Source: Planctomycetota bacterium
GTDB lineage: Bacteria; Planctomycetota; UBA1135; GCA-002686595
DNA: 64,000 bases
Reading direction: 5' to 3'
Assembly: GCA_016220085.1 (NCBI GenBank)
Contig: JACRIN010000093.1
Span: 62,001-126,000, forward strand
Position numbers and translations under genes: made by a program. The number at the start of each line of letters is the position of its first letter. Position 1 is the first letter of the stretch. This document shows positions 16,387 to 24,831 of the stretch, in pieces. Under the pieces are notes generated by a model that did no database searches, was not told where the DNA came from, and saw nothing but the letters and a program-made list of their open reading frames with translations.

Positions 16387-17402
16387 GCGGCGGGCGCGCG
16401 TCGGACCCAGCCGCTGCGGGTCGCGAGTTCGTCCATGCCGCGTGCGAAGTCCTCGGCGCGCGACGGCGGCACCAGTGCGACGTCGCGCGTGCCGAACGCT
16501 TCCTGCAAGACGATCGTCGACAGCTCGGCGGCCTCGACGCGGTGACAACCATCGGGCGCGAGCGCGTGGACGCTCCAGCCCGAGTTCGTCGCGAGGTCGT
16601 GGAGCAACGCGCGCAACTTCGGCGTGCGGCGGCGGACTTCGACGAACATCAGCGGCTCGCTCGCGCGGATCGTTTCGAGCACGGACGCGAGCACGTCGTG
16701 CTCCTGGCCCTCGATGTCGAGGCGGACGAGCTCGACGCCGTCGAACAGCTCGCGCGCTTCGACCACTTCGACGCGGACCGATCGGCTCGCGGGCCGATCG
16801 ATGCCTTCACCGCCGCCGATGTACGCGCCGGTCGCGCTCGCCGAGCGCTCGAGGTCGGGGAGGTGGAGCTCGACGAAGTCGGTCGTGCGCTCGCCGACGA
16901 CGGCGCGTTGAACCAACGTCACGTGCTCGATCCCGTTCAACGCGAGGTTCGCTGCAATCGAGCGCATCGACACCGGGTTCGCTTCGACCGCGACGTACTT
17001 CGCGTGCGGCGCGACGCGCGCGCCGTGCAGCGTGAAGAAGCCGATGTTCGCGCCGAGCTCCAGGATCGACTTCGCGCGGCTGCAGAACGCTTGCCAGTAC
17101 TGCGCTTCCGGCCCTTCGTGGCCCTGGCGGCCGAGCCAAAACACCTGGCGCGCGATGAACGAGCCGTCGTTGGTCATCCGCACGCCGGGCTCGTCGGGGA
17201 TCTGGAACGACGCGTCGAGCGCGCCGATCGAGCGATGCCGTGCGACGCGCATCGCGAGGCGGCCGAGCGGTGCGCGGACCTTGCCCTGCTTGAATTGGCC
17301 GTCGCGCAGCCATTGCCAGACTTCCAACGGCACCAGCTCGAGGCCGGAGACGACGACGTCGCGCGCCACGGCTCTCAACGTCACCACGGGTCTCGAAGTC
17401 AT
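16359..17402 (-). CDS. FkbM family methyltransferase
   Basis: A 347-residue SAM-dependent methyltransferase. The FkbM domain starts near residue 115: SILELGANIGFFTLHGARVAP (motif I), YVAVEANPVSMRSI, LVRLDIEGQEHDVLASV (the characteristic DIEG motif) and MFVEV. The first ~110 residues are an additional N-terminal region. FkbM enzymes methylate sugars or small molecules, often in glycan synthesis. The start at 17402 has GGAG 9 nt upstream; an ATG at 17438 would add 12 residues. The 3' end overlaps the DUF1501 gene by 28 bp in antisense. Confidence 0.88.
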   Translation of the reverse strand: MTSRPVVTLRAVARDVVVSGLELVPLEVWQWLRDGQFKQGKVRAPLGRLAMRVARHRSIGALDASFQIPDEPGVRMTNDGSFIARQVFWLGRQGHEGPEAQYWQAFCSRAKSILELGANIGFFTLHGARVAPHAKYVAVEANPVSMRSIAANLALNGIEHVTLVQRAVVGERTTDFVELHLPDLERSASATGAYIGGGEGIDRPASRSVRVEVVEARELFDGVELVRLDIEGQEHDVLASVLETIRASEPLMFVEVRRRTPKLRALLHDLATNSGWSVHALAPDGCHRVEAAELSTIVLQEAFGTRDVALVPPSRAEDFARGMDELATRSGWVRRAPAAQARKPSLG

Positions 17403-17600
17403 CGGGAAAAGCTCCTCGCGGTCGTCGACGCGCCGCATGCGGGTGCTCTGCGATCGGCCGGCGGGCGCGTCGAGTGGAGCCCGCGCGGCCTGGAAGCTCG
17501 CGATCCGCGCCGTTTTCCCCCGCGCGGGAGCCTTGCGGGCCCGGTGAAGGCTTGGTGATGCGCGAAGCGGCCTGATGGTGCTCGTTGGGGCCCGGCGATG

Positions 17601-17720
17601 CTCGGCGATGACCGGCGGTGCTTGGCGATGCCCAGTTCGACTCGGCGATACCCAGCGGGACTCGGCGATGCCCAGTGCGACTCGGCGATGCCCAGCGCGA
17701 CTCGGCGAGACTCAGTGCAG
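17601..17720. repeat. Tandem array of six 20-bp units
   Basis: Six 20-bp units occupy most of the 339-bp gap (17403-17741) between the FkbM and exonuclease genes. The unit is close to CTCGGCGATGCCCAGTGCGA; the middle units (17641-17700) are nearly identical and the ends drift. A looser GGCGATG half-unit continues upstream to about 17551. No gene, promoter or palindrome explains it. The core GCGATGCCCAG resembles the core GCGATTGCCAG found on the opposite strand in the 20-bp array at 41611-41730. Confidence 0.8.
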
Positions 17721-17741
17721 CCCGCTCGCGCCCGCCGCGAA

Positions 17742-18518
17742 CTACCGCGCGACCTCGAAGCGCGCGTGGGGGATCATCCACTCGTAGAAGCGCTCGCGCT
17801 TCAGCGGCCTGTCCTTCATCCACGACGTGTCCGGCGGCGGCAGGCGCAGGATTTCGCGCGCGGTGAGCAAGCGCGGCATCGGTTCCTCGGCCGGCGTGCC
17901 TTTCGCGGTGCGCCAACGGACGACGCCGGTCTGCTCGAGCTTCGCGACGACCGCGTCGGTCATCCGACAATCTCCGGCGACGTAGTCGAGCACGAGCTGG
18001 TGATTGCCGCGCGCCCACTCCTTCGGAGCGTCGGCGCCGTGCATCAGCTTCTTCTGCTCGATGCCGAGCCCTTCCGCGACTTTCGCGAGGCCGAGCAGGA
18101 ACCCGCGCTGCTGGAAGAACTGGAACATCGGATCGACGAGGTCGAGCGCGACCTCGGCGGCGAGCGCGAAGTCGCCGGCGGTTTCGCCGAGCGCGCGGAT
18201 GTCGAACGACACGCCGTTCCACGCCGAGACGCGGATCCCGGAGCGTTGCGCCTCGCGCAGGAACGCGAGCACGTCGCGCGCGTGGGTCTTCGTCAGGCAA
18301 CGGCCGGGCTTGCCGTCGGCGCCTTGCTCGTACCAGTGCCGCACCTCGCCTCGATCGGTCGCGATCGCGACGACCGCGAGCTCGAACGGCGCGTGCTTCC
18401 AGAGATCCTCGCCGGGCAAGAGCTCGAAGAGACTGGCGAGCTCCAGGTCAATGGCGATGCGCTTGGCCTTCGGCACCGGCGCGGGATCGAGCTCGGGGAA
18501 CAGCGAGGGTGTCTTCAC
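17742..18518 (-). CDS. DEDDy-type 3'-5' exonuclease
   Basis: A 258-residue predicted exonuclease of the DnaQ/RNase H fold, related to family B polymerase proofreading domains. The four acidic metal ligands are visible: Asp24 and Glu26 in the IDLE motif, Asp106 in WNGVSFDIRAL, and Asp183 in the Tyr179-x3-Asp183 motif, which places it in the DEDDy group. It has no polymerase domain and may trim DNA or RNA 3' ends on its own. Its stop lies 22 bp from the end of the 20-bp repeat array, and the SGNH hydrolase gene upstream is on the same strand 58 bp away. Confidence 0.82.
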   Translation of the reverse strand: MKTPSLFPELDPAPVPKAKRIAIDLELASLFELLPGEDLWKHAPFELAVVAIATDRGEVRHWYEQGADGKPGRCLTKTHARDVLAFLREAQRSGIRVSAWNGVSFDIRALGETAGDFALAAEVALDLVDPMFQFFQQRGFLLGLAKVAEGLGIEQKKLMHGADAPKEWARGNHQLVLDYVAGDCRMTDAVVAKLEQTGVVRWRTAKGTPAEEPMPRLLTAREILRLPPPDTSWMKDRPLKRERFYEWMIPHARFEVAR

Positions 18519-18576
18519 GCGCAGAGTTTGCCGCGCGCGGGCCTTCGCGCGCGAGACTTTTCGTCGCGGAGGCGCA

Positions 18577-19881
18577 TCAGCGGAGCCGCAGCGCGTTGCT
18601 GACGGCGACGAGCCCCTTCTCGTCGTCGACGAACACGATGCTCGCCCACAGCGACGTGACGGCCTCGGCGTCGGGGGGCAGCGCGATGCGCCCCTCGCCG
18701 CCGTCGTCCAGCGTGCGCGTGAACTCGGCGGCAGCGCGCAGCGATGCGTCGAGCACGTCGTCGGTGCGCAACGGAAGGCGACCCATCGCCTGCTTGGGTG
18801 CGACCCGGCGCACGGTGCCGTCGAAGCGCAGCGCCGTCGCTCCGGGCTGCCGCGACAGCAGGAGCTGCGCTCGCAGCCCCGGCTGGAAGCGGATCTCGAC
18901 GCCGCGCACGGCGTCGCCGTCCCGCCACGGCGTCACCCGCGGCAGACGCAAGTCGATCGACCCGAGCGGTTCGAGCACGTCCTCGATCGGCGCGGCGTCG
19001 ATCAGGTGCTCCTCGACGAGCGCGTTGAACAGCACGCGCGCCAGGATCCGATTGCCGACCGCGCGCAGGTGCGCATCGTCGAACTCGAGCGCGTCGCGGC
19101 CGACCTGGTCGAACGCCGGCGCGAACGCCGCGCGCAGGTCGACGAGCTTCGCACCGGTCTCGCGCGCGACGTCCTCGGCGGCGGCATTCGCCGAGTGCAT
19201 CGACGGCAGCACGTCGAAGTACGTCATCAAGAACGGCGTCGCGCCCGAGGCTCGCACGCGCTCGACGATCCGTCGCAGCTCCTCGCGCGTCCAGCGATCG
19301 ACCAGAGCGTCGTCGGGTCGTCCGAAGCGCAGCGCAATCGCCGGCGTCGTCGGTGGGCGGGCGGGATCGTCGCTCGGTCGTTCGGCCGCGTACGCGGTTT
19401 CGGAGACGTTCGACAGCGTGCGACGCACCATGCGCACGAAGCGAGAGCCTTCGAGCAGTCGCGCGAGCTCGTCATCCGGCCTGAGCTGGTTGCGATCGTT
19501 GACTCCGACCAGCACGACCACCACGCGGGGCGCGTACGTTTGGAGGTCGTGCTCGAGCTCATTCGCGAGGATCCACGACGCCTTGCCGGGCACGCCGCGG
19601 TTGACCACTTCCGCGTCGGCGACGCCGCGCTCGCGCAACAACGCTTCGAGCGCGCTCGGGTACGCCTCCGACGCCGCGAGGTTGAGACCGTACGTGTTCG
19701 AGTCGCCTTGGCAGAGCACGAAGGCCGCGCCGCTCGCCGCACGAGCGCGCTCGACGAACAGCGAGCCGACGCGCAGTCCGAGCTCGAAAAGCAGAGGCAC
19801 GAGCACGACCCCGAGGCCGATCGCCAGCGCACGACGGCGCCAAGCCGGCCCGGGGCCGGAGGGGGTGGAGTGCGAGCTCAC
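18577..19881 (-). CDS. Membrane-anchored SGNH/GDSL hydrolase
   Basis: A 434-residue protein with an N-terminal membrane anchor (AIGLGVVLVPLLFELGL, about residues 20-36) after a cytoplasmic RRR. The SGNH domain follows: block I FVLCQGDSNTYG with nucleophile Ser61, block III GVNDRNQ, and block V DDAHLRAVG supplying the Asp-His pair. The ~150 residues after the hydrolase domain look like beta-strands and may bind substrate. The predicted location is the outer face of the inner membrane, where SGNH enzymes typically deacylate or acylate glycans. It is convergent with nothing; the Nudix gene lies 23 bp upstream on the same strand. Confidence 0.83.
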   Translation of the reverse strand: MSSHSTPSGPGPAWRRRALAIGLGVVLVPLLFELGLRVGSLFVERARAASGAAFVLCQGDSNTYGLNLAASEAYPSALEALLRERGVADAEVVNRGVPGKASWILANELEHDLQTYAPRVVVVLVGVNDRNQLRPDDELARLLEGSRFVRMVRRTLSNVSETAYAAERPSDDPARPPTTPAIALRFGRPDDALVDRWTREELRRIVERVRASGATPFLMTYFDVLPSMHSANAAAEDVARETGAKLVDLRAAFAPAFDQVGRDALEFDDAHLRAVGNRILARVLFNALVEEHLIDAAPIEDVLEPLGSIDLRLPRVTPWRDGDAVRGVEIRFQPGLRAQLLLSRQPGATALRFDGTVRRVAPKQAMGRLPLRTDDVLDASLRAAAEFTRTLDDGGEGRIALPPDAEAVTSLWASIVFVDDEKGLVAVSNALRLR

Positions 19882-19903
19882 GCCCCCAGTTTATTCGGCG
19901 AGC

Positions 19904-20323
19904 TCAGGCTGCGTGGAGCAGCGTGTGCAGGCGCATGATCATTGCGCGGTCGGGGTCGAGCTCGAGCGTCGGGTAGGCCTTCGCGAACAGCGACCAACGG
20001 GCCTCGGCCCAGCGATCCGACAGCGCCAGGGGCGGAAGATCGTTCTGGGTCCGGTAACCGAACGCCCACTCGATCACCTCCTCGTCGCCGACCACCCAGC
20101 GCGCCGGCATCTGGAGGTCGATCAGATCGAGCGGCCTGCCGAGGCCGATGTCGTCCATCACCTCGCGTCGGATCGCGTTCTCGAGCTTCTCGCCGAACCC
20201 GATCGAGCCTTGGACCGGGCCCCAGAAGCTCTCCGGGACCGATTGGCGCAGCAACAGGTACTGCGGCTGGCGCCCGCGCATGCTGAAGACGAAGACCTTG
20301 ATGCGGTGGAGCAGCTCGGTCAT
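19904..20323 (-). CDS. Nudix hydrolase-like protein with an altered Nudix box
   Basis: A 139-residue Nudix-fold protein. The box reads G-x5-E-x7-REVMDDIG, so the two catalytic glutamates of the usual REUXEEXGU motif are both Asp. VFVFSMRGRQPQYLLLRQS and the spacing otherwise match dNTP- or dihydroneopterin-triphosphate-type Nudix enzymes. The substitution may weaken or alter metal binding, so activity should not be assumed. It stands divergent from folC (136 bp between starts). In the folate context a dihydroneopterin triphosphate role is conceivable, but this is inference from position only. Confidence 0.82.
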   Translation of the reverse strand: MTELLHRIKVFVFSMRGRQPQYLLLRQSVPESFWGPVQGSIGFGEKLENAIRREVMDDIGLGRPLDLIDLQMPARWVVGDEEVIEWAFGYRTQNDLPPLALSDRWAEARWSLFAKAYPTLELDPDRAMIMRLHTLLHAA

Positions 20324-20459
20324 CGGTGGTTCTCGTCGAGTCGGTTCGGGTAGAGAGGTGACAAGTCGGCCCCCTCCTCCTTCCCCGTTATCGTACGTCG
20401 CGCAGCCGTCCCAGGCTCAATTCCGAACTTCCCGTGCGGCGTCGTTAGCATCACGCGCC

Positions 20460-21776
20460 ATGACGGAAAGTTCGGGACGAGGGAGCGCGCGCGCGCGGCG
20501 GGCGATCGCGGAACTCGATCAGCTGATCAACTGGGAGCGCCGCAAGCGTTCGAGCGCCGCCGCGATGCGCTTCTCGATCGAGCCCGCGCGCGACCTGTTG
20601 CGCCGCCTCGGCGATCCGCACCGGCGCATGCGCGTCGTGCACGTCACCGGCACGAAGGGCAAGGGCTCGACCGCGTCGTTGATCGCCGGCGGGCTGGTGC
20701 GCGCGGGCTGGTGCACCGCGCTCTACACCTCCCCGCACGTCGAACGGTTGAACGAGCGCCTGCGCATCGATGGCGACGACGTCGAGGACGAGCCGCTCGC
20801 CGAGGCGATCGAGCGCACGCTCGCGGCGCGCCAAGCGGCGCTCGCCGATGGCGGTCCGGCCGAGGACGCGACGTGGTTCGACCTGGTGACCGCCGCGGCG
20901 TTCCTCGTGGCGGGCGAGGCGCGCGCGCAGTGGCTCGTCGCCGAGGTCGGGCTCGGCGGCCGACTCGATTCGACCAATGTCGTCGATCCGGAGGTCTGCG
21001 TGATCACGCAGGTCGAGCTCGAGCACACCGCGGTCCTCGGCTCGACGCGCGCGGCGATCGCCGCGGAGAAAGCGGGCATCCTGAAGCGCGGCGCGACCTT
21101 GGTGACGACCCTCGCGGAGACCGACGAGGCCGGCGCGGTGGTCGCGCGCGTCGCGCGCGAGCTCGACGTCCCGATCGTTCGCGTCGCCGGCGGCGCGCGG
21201 TCGATCCTCGCGCGCAATCTCGCGCTCGCCGAGGAGGTGCTCGACGCTCTCGGCCGCCGCGGTCACCTCGCGGTCGCGGGCGTGCCGCTGACGCGCCACC
21301 TGCTCGACGAGGTCGTCGTCGCGGCCGCCGCGCTGCCCGGGCGGCTCGAAGTCCGCGAGCTGGACGGCGTCACCGTCGCGATCGACGGAGCTCACGTCCC
21401 CGAGAGTGTGCGCGACGTGCTCGCGGACCTTCGCTCCCGCCGGGGCCTGGGTGGAAAGGCCGTCGTGGTGCTCGGCATGGGGCGGGACAAGGACCTGACG
21501 GGGATCCTCAAGGCGCTCGCGCCGCACGCCGAAAAAGTCGTCTGCACGTCCGTGGGCACCGATCTGCACTACACCCCCGATGAAATCGCCGGTGAGGCGC
21601 AGCGACTCGGAATGGCAGCGGAAACTGCTGCCGAGCCCATGACGGCCTTGGAACGGGCGCTCGCTCTCGCGCGAGTCGCTCGGACCGAGTTCTGGGTGCT
21701 GGTGATCGGCTCGCTCTACCTAGCGGGCGCCGTTCGACCTGCGCTCGTTCGCGTCCGACCGGAGCACCCATGTTGA
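20460..21776 (+). CDS. folC: Folylpolyglutamate synthase/dihydrofolate synthase
   Basis: A 438-residue Mur-ligase-family enzyme that adds glutamate to dihydropteroate or folates with ATP. Diagnostic motifs are VHVTGTKGKGSTASLIAGGL (P-loop), TSPHVERLNERLRIDG, LVAEVGLGGRLDSTNV, ITQVELEHTAVLG, EKAGILKRGA, and a C-terminal ligase domain with VAIDGAHVPES. The length fits the family. Its end overlaps the next gene by 7 bp (the downstream ATG lies within its last codons), so the two are translationally coupled. Confidence 0.93.
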   Translation: MTESSGRGSARARRAIAELDQLINWERRKRSSAAAMRFSIEPARDLLRRLGDPHRRMRVVHVTGTKGKGSTASLIAGGLVRAGWCTALYTSPHVERLNERLRIDGDDVEDEPLAEAIERTLAARQAALADGGPAEDATWFDLVTAAAFLVAGEARAQWLVAEVGLGGRLDSTNVVDPEVCVITQVELEHTAVLGSTRAAIAAEKAGILKRGATLVTTLAETDEAGAVVARVARELDVPIVRVAGGARSILARNLALAEEVLDALGRRGHLAVAGVPLTRHLLDEVVVAAAALPGRLEVRELDGVTVAIDGAHVPESVRDVLADLRSRRGLGGKAVVVLGMGRDKDLTGILKALAPHAEKVVCTSVGTDLHYTPDEIAGEAQRLGMAAETAAEPMTALERALALARVARTEFWVLVIGSLYLAGAVRPALVRVRPEHPC

Positions 21777-22276
21777 CGATCGTCTCAGACATCATCCTGA
21801 CGGACTCGTTCCTCATCAAAGGGGAGATCGAGCAGAAGTACGCCCGCCTCTCGCAGGTGCTCGACGAGTACCGCCGCTACTTCCTGCGCATCCGCAACGC
21901 GACGCTGATCGACCTCAACACGTGCGACCGGATCCAGACGCCGCTCTTGCACGTCAACATGGACGAGATCCTGCTCGCCCACGAGTTCCTCGACACCGCG
22001 GGCGACCCGAACAAGGCGGACCTCTACAAGGGCGTGAAGTTCCACCAGGTCCGGGTGTTCTTCACCGGCCACCTGAACGTCGAGGTCGGCGGCGAAGTGC
22101 GCCCCGGCAGTTACGAGGTCGACGACCGCGCGACACGCCGCTTCTTCGTGATCAAGAGCCCGCAGATGCGCGGCTTCAATCCGAAGGAGGACAACGACCT
22201 GAAGCTGCTGACCAAGCTGCCGTACGCCGTCGTCAACAAGACGCGCCTGTCGTACATCTACGACTTCAACGAGTGA
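21770..22276 (+). CDS. Conserved-looking protein of unknown function coupled to folC
   Basis: A 168-residue soluble protein overlapping the end of folC by 7 bp. It has no signal peptide or membrane segment. Visible features are an N-terminal block IVSDIILTDSFLIKGEIEQKY, a helical RLSQVLDEYRRYFLRI, and a C-terminal beta-rich half containing VRVFFTGHLNVEV and FFVIKSP. The opening IIxTDxFxIxGEI followed by strands looks like a small beta-barrel or Sm-like fold, but I do not recognise the family. The overlap implies co-expression with folC; it need not imply a folate role. Confidence 0.75.
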   Translation: MLTIVSDIILTDSFLIKGEIEQKYARLSQVLDEYRRYFLRIRNATLIDLNTCDRIQTPLLHVNMDEILLAHEFLDTAGDPNKADLYKGVKFHQVRVFFTGHLNVEVGGEVRPGSYEVDDRATRRFFVIKSPQMRGFNPKEDNDLKLLTKLPYAVVNKTRLSYIYDFNE

Positions 22277-22690
22277 CCCAGCCGGCGCGGTTCGCGCCGT
22301 CGGTCCCGCTCATCCCGTTCGCCCGGTGCCGCCGGCCGCGTCGAGGCGTCGGCTCCCTGGATCCGCGGCGCGGCGTTCGCCCCAGGCGCTTGCGGCGTCG
22401 AGCGGTTAGATTGGGCGGGTCGCGACGGCGCTGGAGCCGTCGTGCGCGTTCCAGGCTTTCGAGCCCAGTCCCCAACGGAGGTTTCCTCGTGACGTTCGCC
22501 GAGCGGGTTGTCGCCACCTCCGTCCGCGTCTAGCCCGAGCGATCGGGCCGCGCGACGGATCTTCCGCGCGCAGCGTCGTGCTGCGACGCCCGGGGTCTGT
22601 CTCCGGCGTGTCCCACGGCGCGCGCTCCGTTCGCGACCCGAGCGGTCGCTTTCGAAAGGCGTACGACGCACCGGATGACGAGGACTTCGA
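22277..22690. other. Intergenic region of 414 bp with no large gene
   Basis: No convincing protein longer than 14 residues and no RNA gene was recognised between the folC-coupled gene and rsgA. The only notable element is a strong Shine-Dalgarno sequence at 22477-22481 in front of a 14-codon frame, listed separately. The promoter of rsgA should lie here but no clear -35/-10 pair stands out. Confidence 0.5.
22489..22533 (+). CDS. Possible 14-codon small ORF with strong ribosome binding site
   Basis: GGAGG at 22477-22481 sits exactly 7 nt before a GTG that opens the frame MTFAERVVATSVRV and stop. It lies 158 bp upstream of rsgA. It could be a leader peptide, a real microprotein or chance. Nothing else supports translation, and the frame is too short to judge codon bias. 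Confidence 0.25.
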   Translation: MTFAERVVATSVRV

Positions 22691-23794
22691 TTGGAACCGT
22701 CGGACAAGGATCGGCTGCGCGAGAAGCTCGCGCGCTCGATCGGCAAGGAACCGAGTTACGAAGAGAAGAAGCGCCGCAAGGAGCGCTCGAAGGCGAAGCG
22801 CGCGGAGCGACCGCGGCGCGCGGAGGACGATTGGGAGGCGGACGACGAGCTCGCGTTGGTGCGCCGCGCGCCGGCGAGGGCGCGCGAGCGACCGGACACG
22901 AACGCCCGTCCGGCGGCGAGCGAGAGCGGCTTGGTCGTCGCGCTCGCTCGCACGCGCGTGGAGGTGCGCACGGGCGAGCGAAAGCTCGAGCTGCCGCGGC
23001 CGCACGGTCTCGAGCTCGCGATCGGTGATCGCGTGCTCCTCGACGGCGGACGCATCGTCTCCCGCGAAGCTCGTCGCGCGCGTCTAGCGAGGCCCGATCC
23101 GGCGGATCCGAGGCGCGAGCTCGTGCTCGCCGCGAACGTCGACCTCGGCGCAATCGTCGTCTCGGTGGTCGCGCCGCCGTTGGTCGCGGGGCTGGTCGAT
23201 CGCTTGCAGATCGCGCTCGCGTCGAGCGGCGTGCCCGCGCTGGTGATCGTCAACAAGGTCGAGCTGCTCCAGGGCTCCGAGGCGGCCGGGCGCGAGCTCG
23301 CCGAGCTCGAAACGGAGTGGCGCGAGCTCGGCTTCGAGAGCCTGCGCGTCTCCGCGGCGACCGGCTTGGGTCTCGACACGCTCCGCGCGCGGCTCGCGGG
23401 CCGAACGGCGGTGCTGGTCGGGCACAGCGGCGTCGGTAAGTCGTCGCTCGTGAACGCGCTCGCGCCGCGAAGCGAGCTCGCGACCGGCGGGCTGTCGAGC
23501 GGGAACCTGCGTGGCCGCCACACGACCTCCGCGGGGCGGATGATCGAGCTCGCCGACGGCGCGTGGCTCGTCGACACGCCGGGCGTGCGCGAGTTCGGGC
23601 TCGCCGGGCTCTCACGCGACGAGCTCCGCGGCGCGTTCGCGGAGTTCGCGCGGTTCACGGCGGGGTGTCGCTTCGCCGATTGCTCGCATCTCGTCGAGCC
23701 CGACTGCGCCGTGCGCGCGGCGGTCGAGCGGCGCGAGCTGTCGCGTCGTCGCTTCGAGAGCTACGCACGCATCGCGGCGACGCTCGACGGCTGA
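22691..23794 (+). CDS. rsgA: Ribosome small-subunit GTPase RsgA, basic-tailed copy
   Basis: A 367-residue circularly permuted GTPase that checks late 30S subunit assembly. Order of parts: a highly basic N-terminal tail (residues 1-75, with KKRRKERSKAKRAERPRR), an OB-fold region, then G4 NKVEL, G5 SAATGLG, G1 GHSGVGKSSLVN, G3 DTPGVREFGL, and a zinc motif CRFADCSHLVEPDC. The start is TTG at 22691 with AGGA 6 nt before it; an in-frame stop at 22676 leaves no alternative. A second, divergent rsgA lies convergently at 23825. Having two is unusual, and the basic extension may add rRNA contacts. Confidence 0.9.
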   Translation: MEPSDKDRLREKLARSIGKEPSYEEKKRRKERSKAKRAERPRRAEDDWEADDELALVRRAPARARERPDTNARPAASESGLVVALARTRVEVRTGERKLELPRPHGLELAIGDRVLLDGGRIVSREARRARLARPDPADPRRELVLAANVDLGAIVVSVVAPPLVAGLVDRLQIALASSGVPALVIVNKVELLQGSEAAGRELAELETEWRELGFESLRVSAATGLGLDTLRARLAGRTAVLVGHSGVGKSSLVNALAPRSELATGGLSSGNLRGRHTTSAGRMIELADGAWLVDTPGVREFGLAGLSRDELRGAFAEFARFTAGCRFADCSHLVEPDCAVRAAVERRELSRRRFESYARIAATLDG

Positions 23795-23810
23795 ATCGGA
23801 TCGGCTCGGG

Positions 23811-23847
23811 CGGACGGCGAAAGGTCAGTTCGACTCTTCGCCGTCCG
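23811..23847. terminator. Bidirectional terminator hairpin shared by the two rsgA genes
   Basis: Bases 23811-23821 (CGGACGGCGAA) pair perfectly with 23837-23847 around a 15-nt loop. The element follows the first rsgA stop and runs into the last codons of the second, convergent rsgA, so it can fold in transcripts from either strand. Confidence 0.55.
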
Positions 23848-24790
23848 ACTCGGGCGCTTCCGGCGCGCCTTCGAGTTCGGGGAGCTCGCGGATCTCGTTC
23901 ATCAGCTCGAGGTAGCTCGCGTAGCGCGTCTCGGCGACCGCGCCGGTGTCGAGCGCGCGCACGACCGCGCAATCGGGCTCGGACACGTGCGTGCAGCTCG
24001 GGTAGTGACAACCCGCTTGGTGCGCGACGAGCTCGGGGAACATGCCGCGCAAGTCCTGCTGCGTCGCGCCGTGCAGTCGGAACACGCGGATGCCCGGCGT
24101 GTCGATCACCGCGCCGCCGAACGCGAGCGGCAGGAACTGCGAGTGAGTCGTCGTGTGCTTGCCGGCGTCCCAGTACTTGCTGATCTTGCCGATCTTGAGC
24201 TTCAGGCCGGGCTGGAGCGCGTTGAGCAAGCTCGACTTGCCGACGCCCGAGCCGCCGTACATCGCGGAGACGCGACCCTCGAGCGCCGCGCGCAGCTCCT
24301 CGATGCCTCGTCCGTCGACCGCGCACGTCTCGAGGACTTCGACTTGGGCTCCGGCGTAGCTCTCGCGCAACGCAGCGACCTCTTCCTCGTCCGCGAGGTC
24401 GACCTTGTTGAGCACCAATGTCGCCGGGATGTCGTGCCACGCGCACGCCGCGAGGATGCGATCGGTGCGGTTCGACGAGAACGGCGGTTTGCGCACCGAC
24501 GACACGACGAAGAGGCGCTCGACGTTGGCGAAGAGCACCTGCTCGCGAGGATCGTGCGTCGACGCGAGCCGGCCGAGCCAGTTCGTGCGCGGCAGCACCA
24601 CTTCGACGCTCGCGGGCTCGCTCGCGGTGTCGACGGTGACCCAATCGCCGACCGCGATCGGATTGGTCTGGCCGGTCGGGACCTCGAAGAGCTTGCCCCG
24701 CAACGCCGCGAGCAGCACGCGGTCGCCGAAGTCGACGTGCACGACCTTGGCGTCGGCACGGATGACGCGACCTTTCTCGAGTGTGGACAT
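23825..24790 (-). CDS. rsgA: Ribosome small-subunit GTPase RsgA, second copy
   Basis: A 321-residue RsgA/YjeQ-type GTPase without the basic tail of its neighbour. Parts in order: a short N-terminal OB fold, VLFANVERLFVVSS, G4 NKVDL, G5 region TCAVDGRG, G1 GGSGVGKSSLLN, switch region with GKHTTTHSQ, G3 DTPGIRVF, zinc motif CHYPSCTHVSEPDC, and an acidic C-terminal tail ending EESN. The HTTT motif and length are closer to the standard bacterial enzyme than the first copy. It is convergent with the other rsgA and divergent (41 bp) from the SpoU methyltransferase gene. Confidence 0.92.
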   Translation of the reverse strand: MSTLEKGRVIRADAKVVHVDFGDRVLLAALRGKLFEVPTGQTNPIAVGDWVTVDTASEPASVEVVLPRTNWLGRLASTHDPREQVLFANVERLFVVSSVRKPPFSSNRTDRILAACAWHDIPATLVLNKVDLADEEEVAALRESYAGAQVEVLETCAVDGRGIEELRAALEGRVSAMYGGSGVGKSSLLNALQPGLKLKIGKISKYWDAGKHTTTHSQFLPLAFGGAVIDTPGIRVFRLHGATQQDLRGMFPELVAHQAGCHYPSCTHVSEPDCAVVRALDTGAVAETRYASYLELMNEIRELPELEGAPEAPESDGEESN

Positions 24791-24831
24791 GCGGGAGCCG
24801 GTGACCAGGATCAGTATGCTACTCCGCCGAC

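Noticed and set aside
17601-17720. CRISPR array
   Set aside because: The units follow each other without spacers and no cas gene is present.
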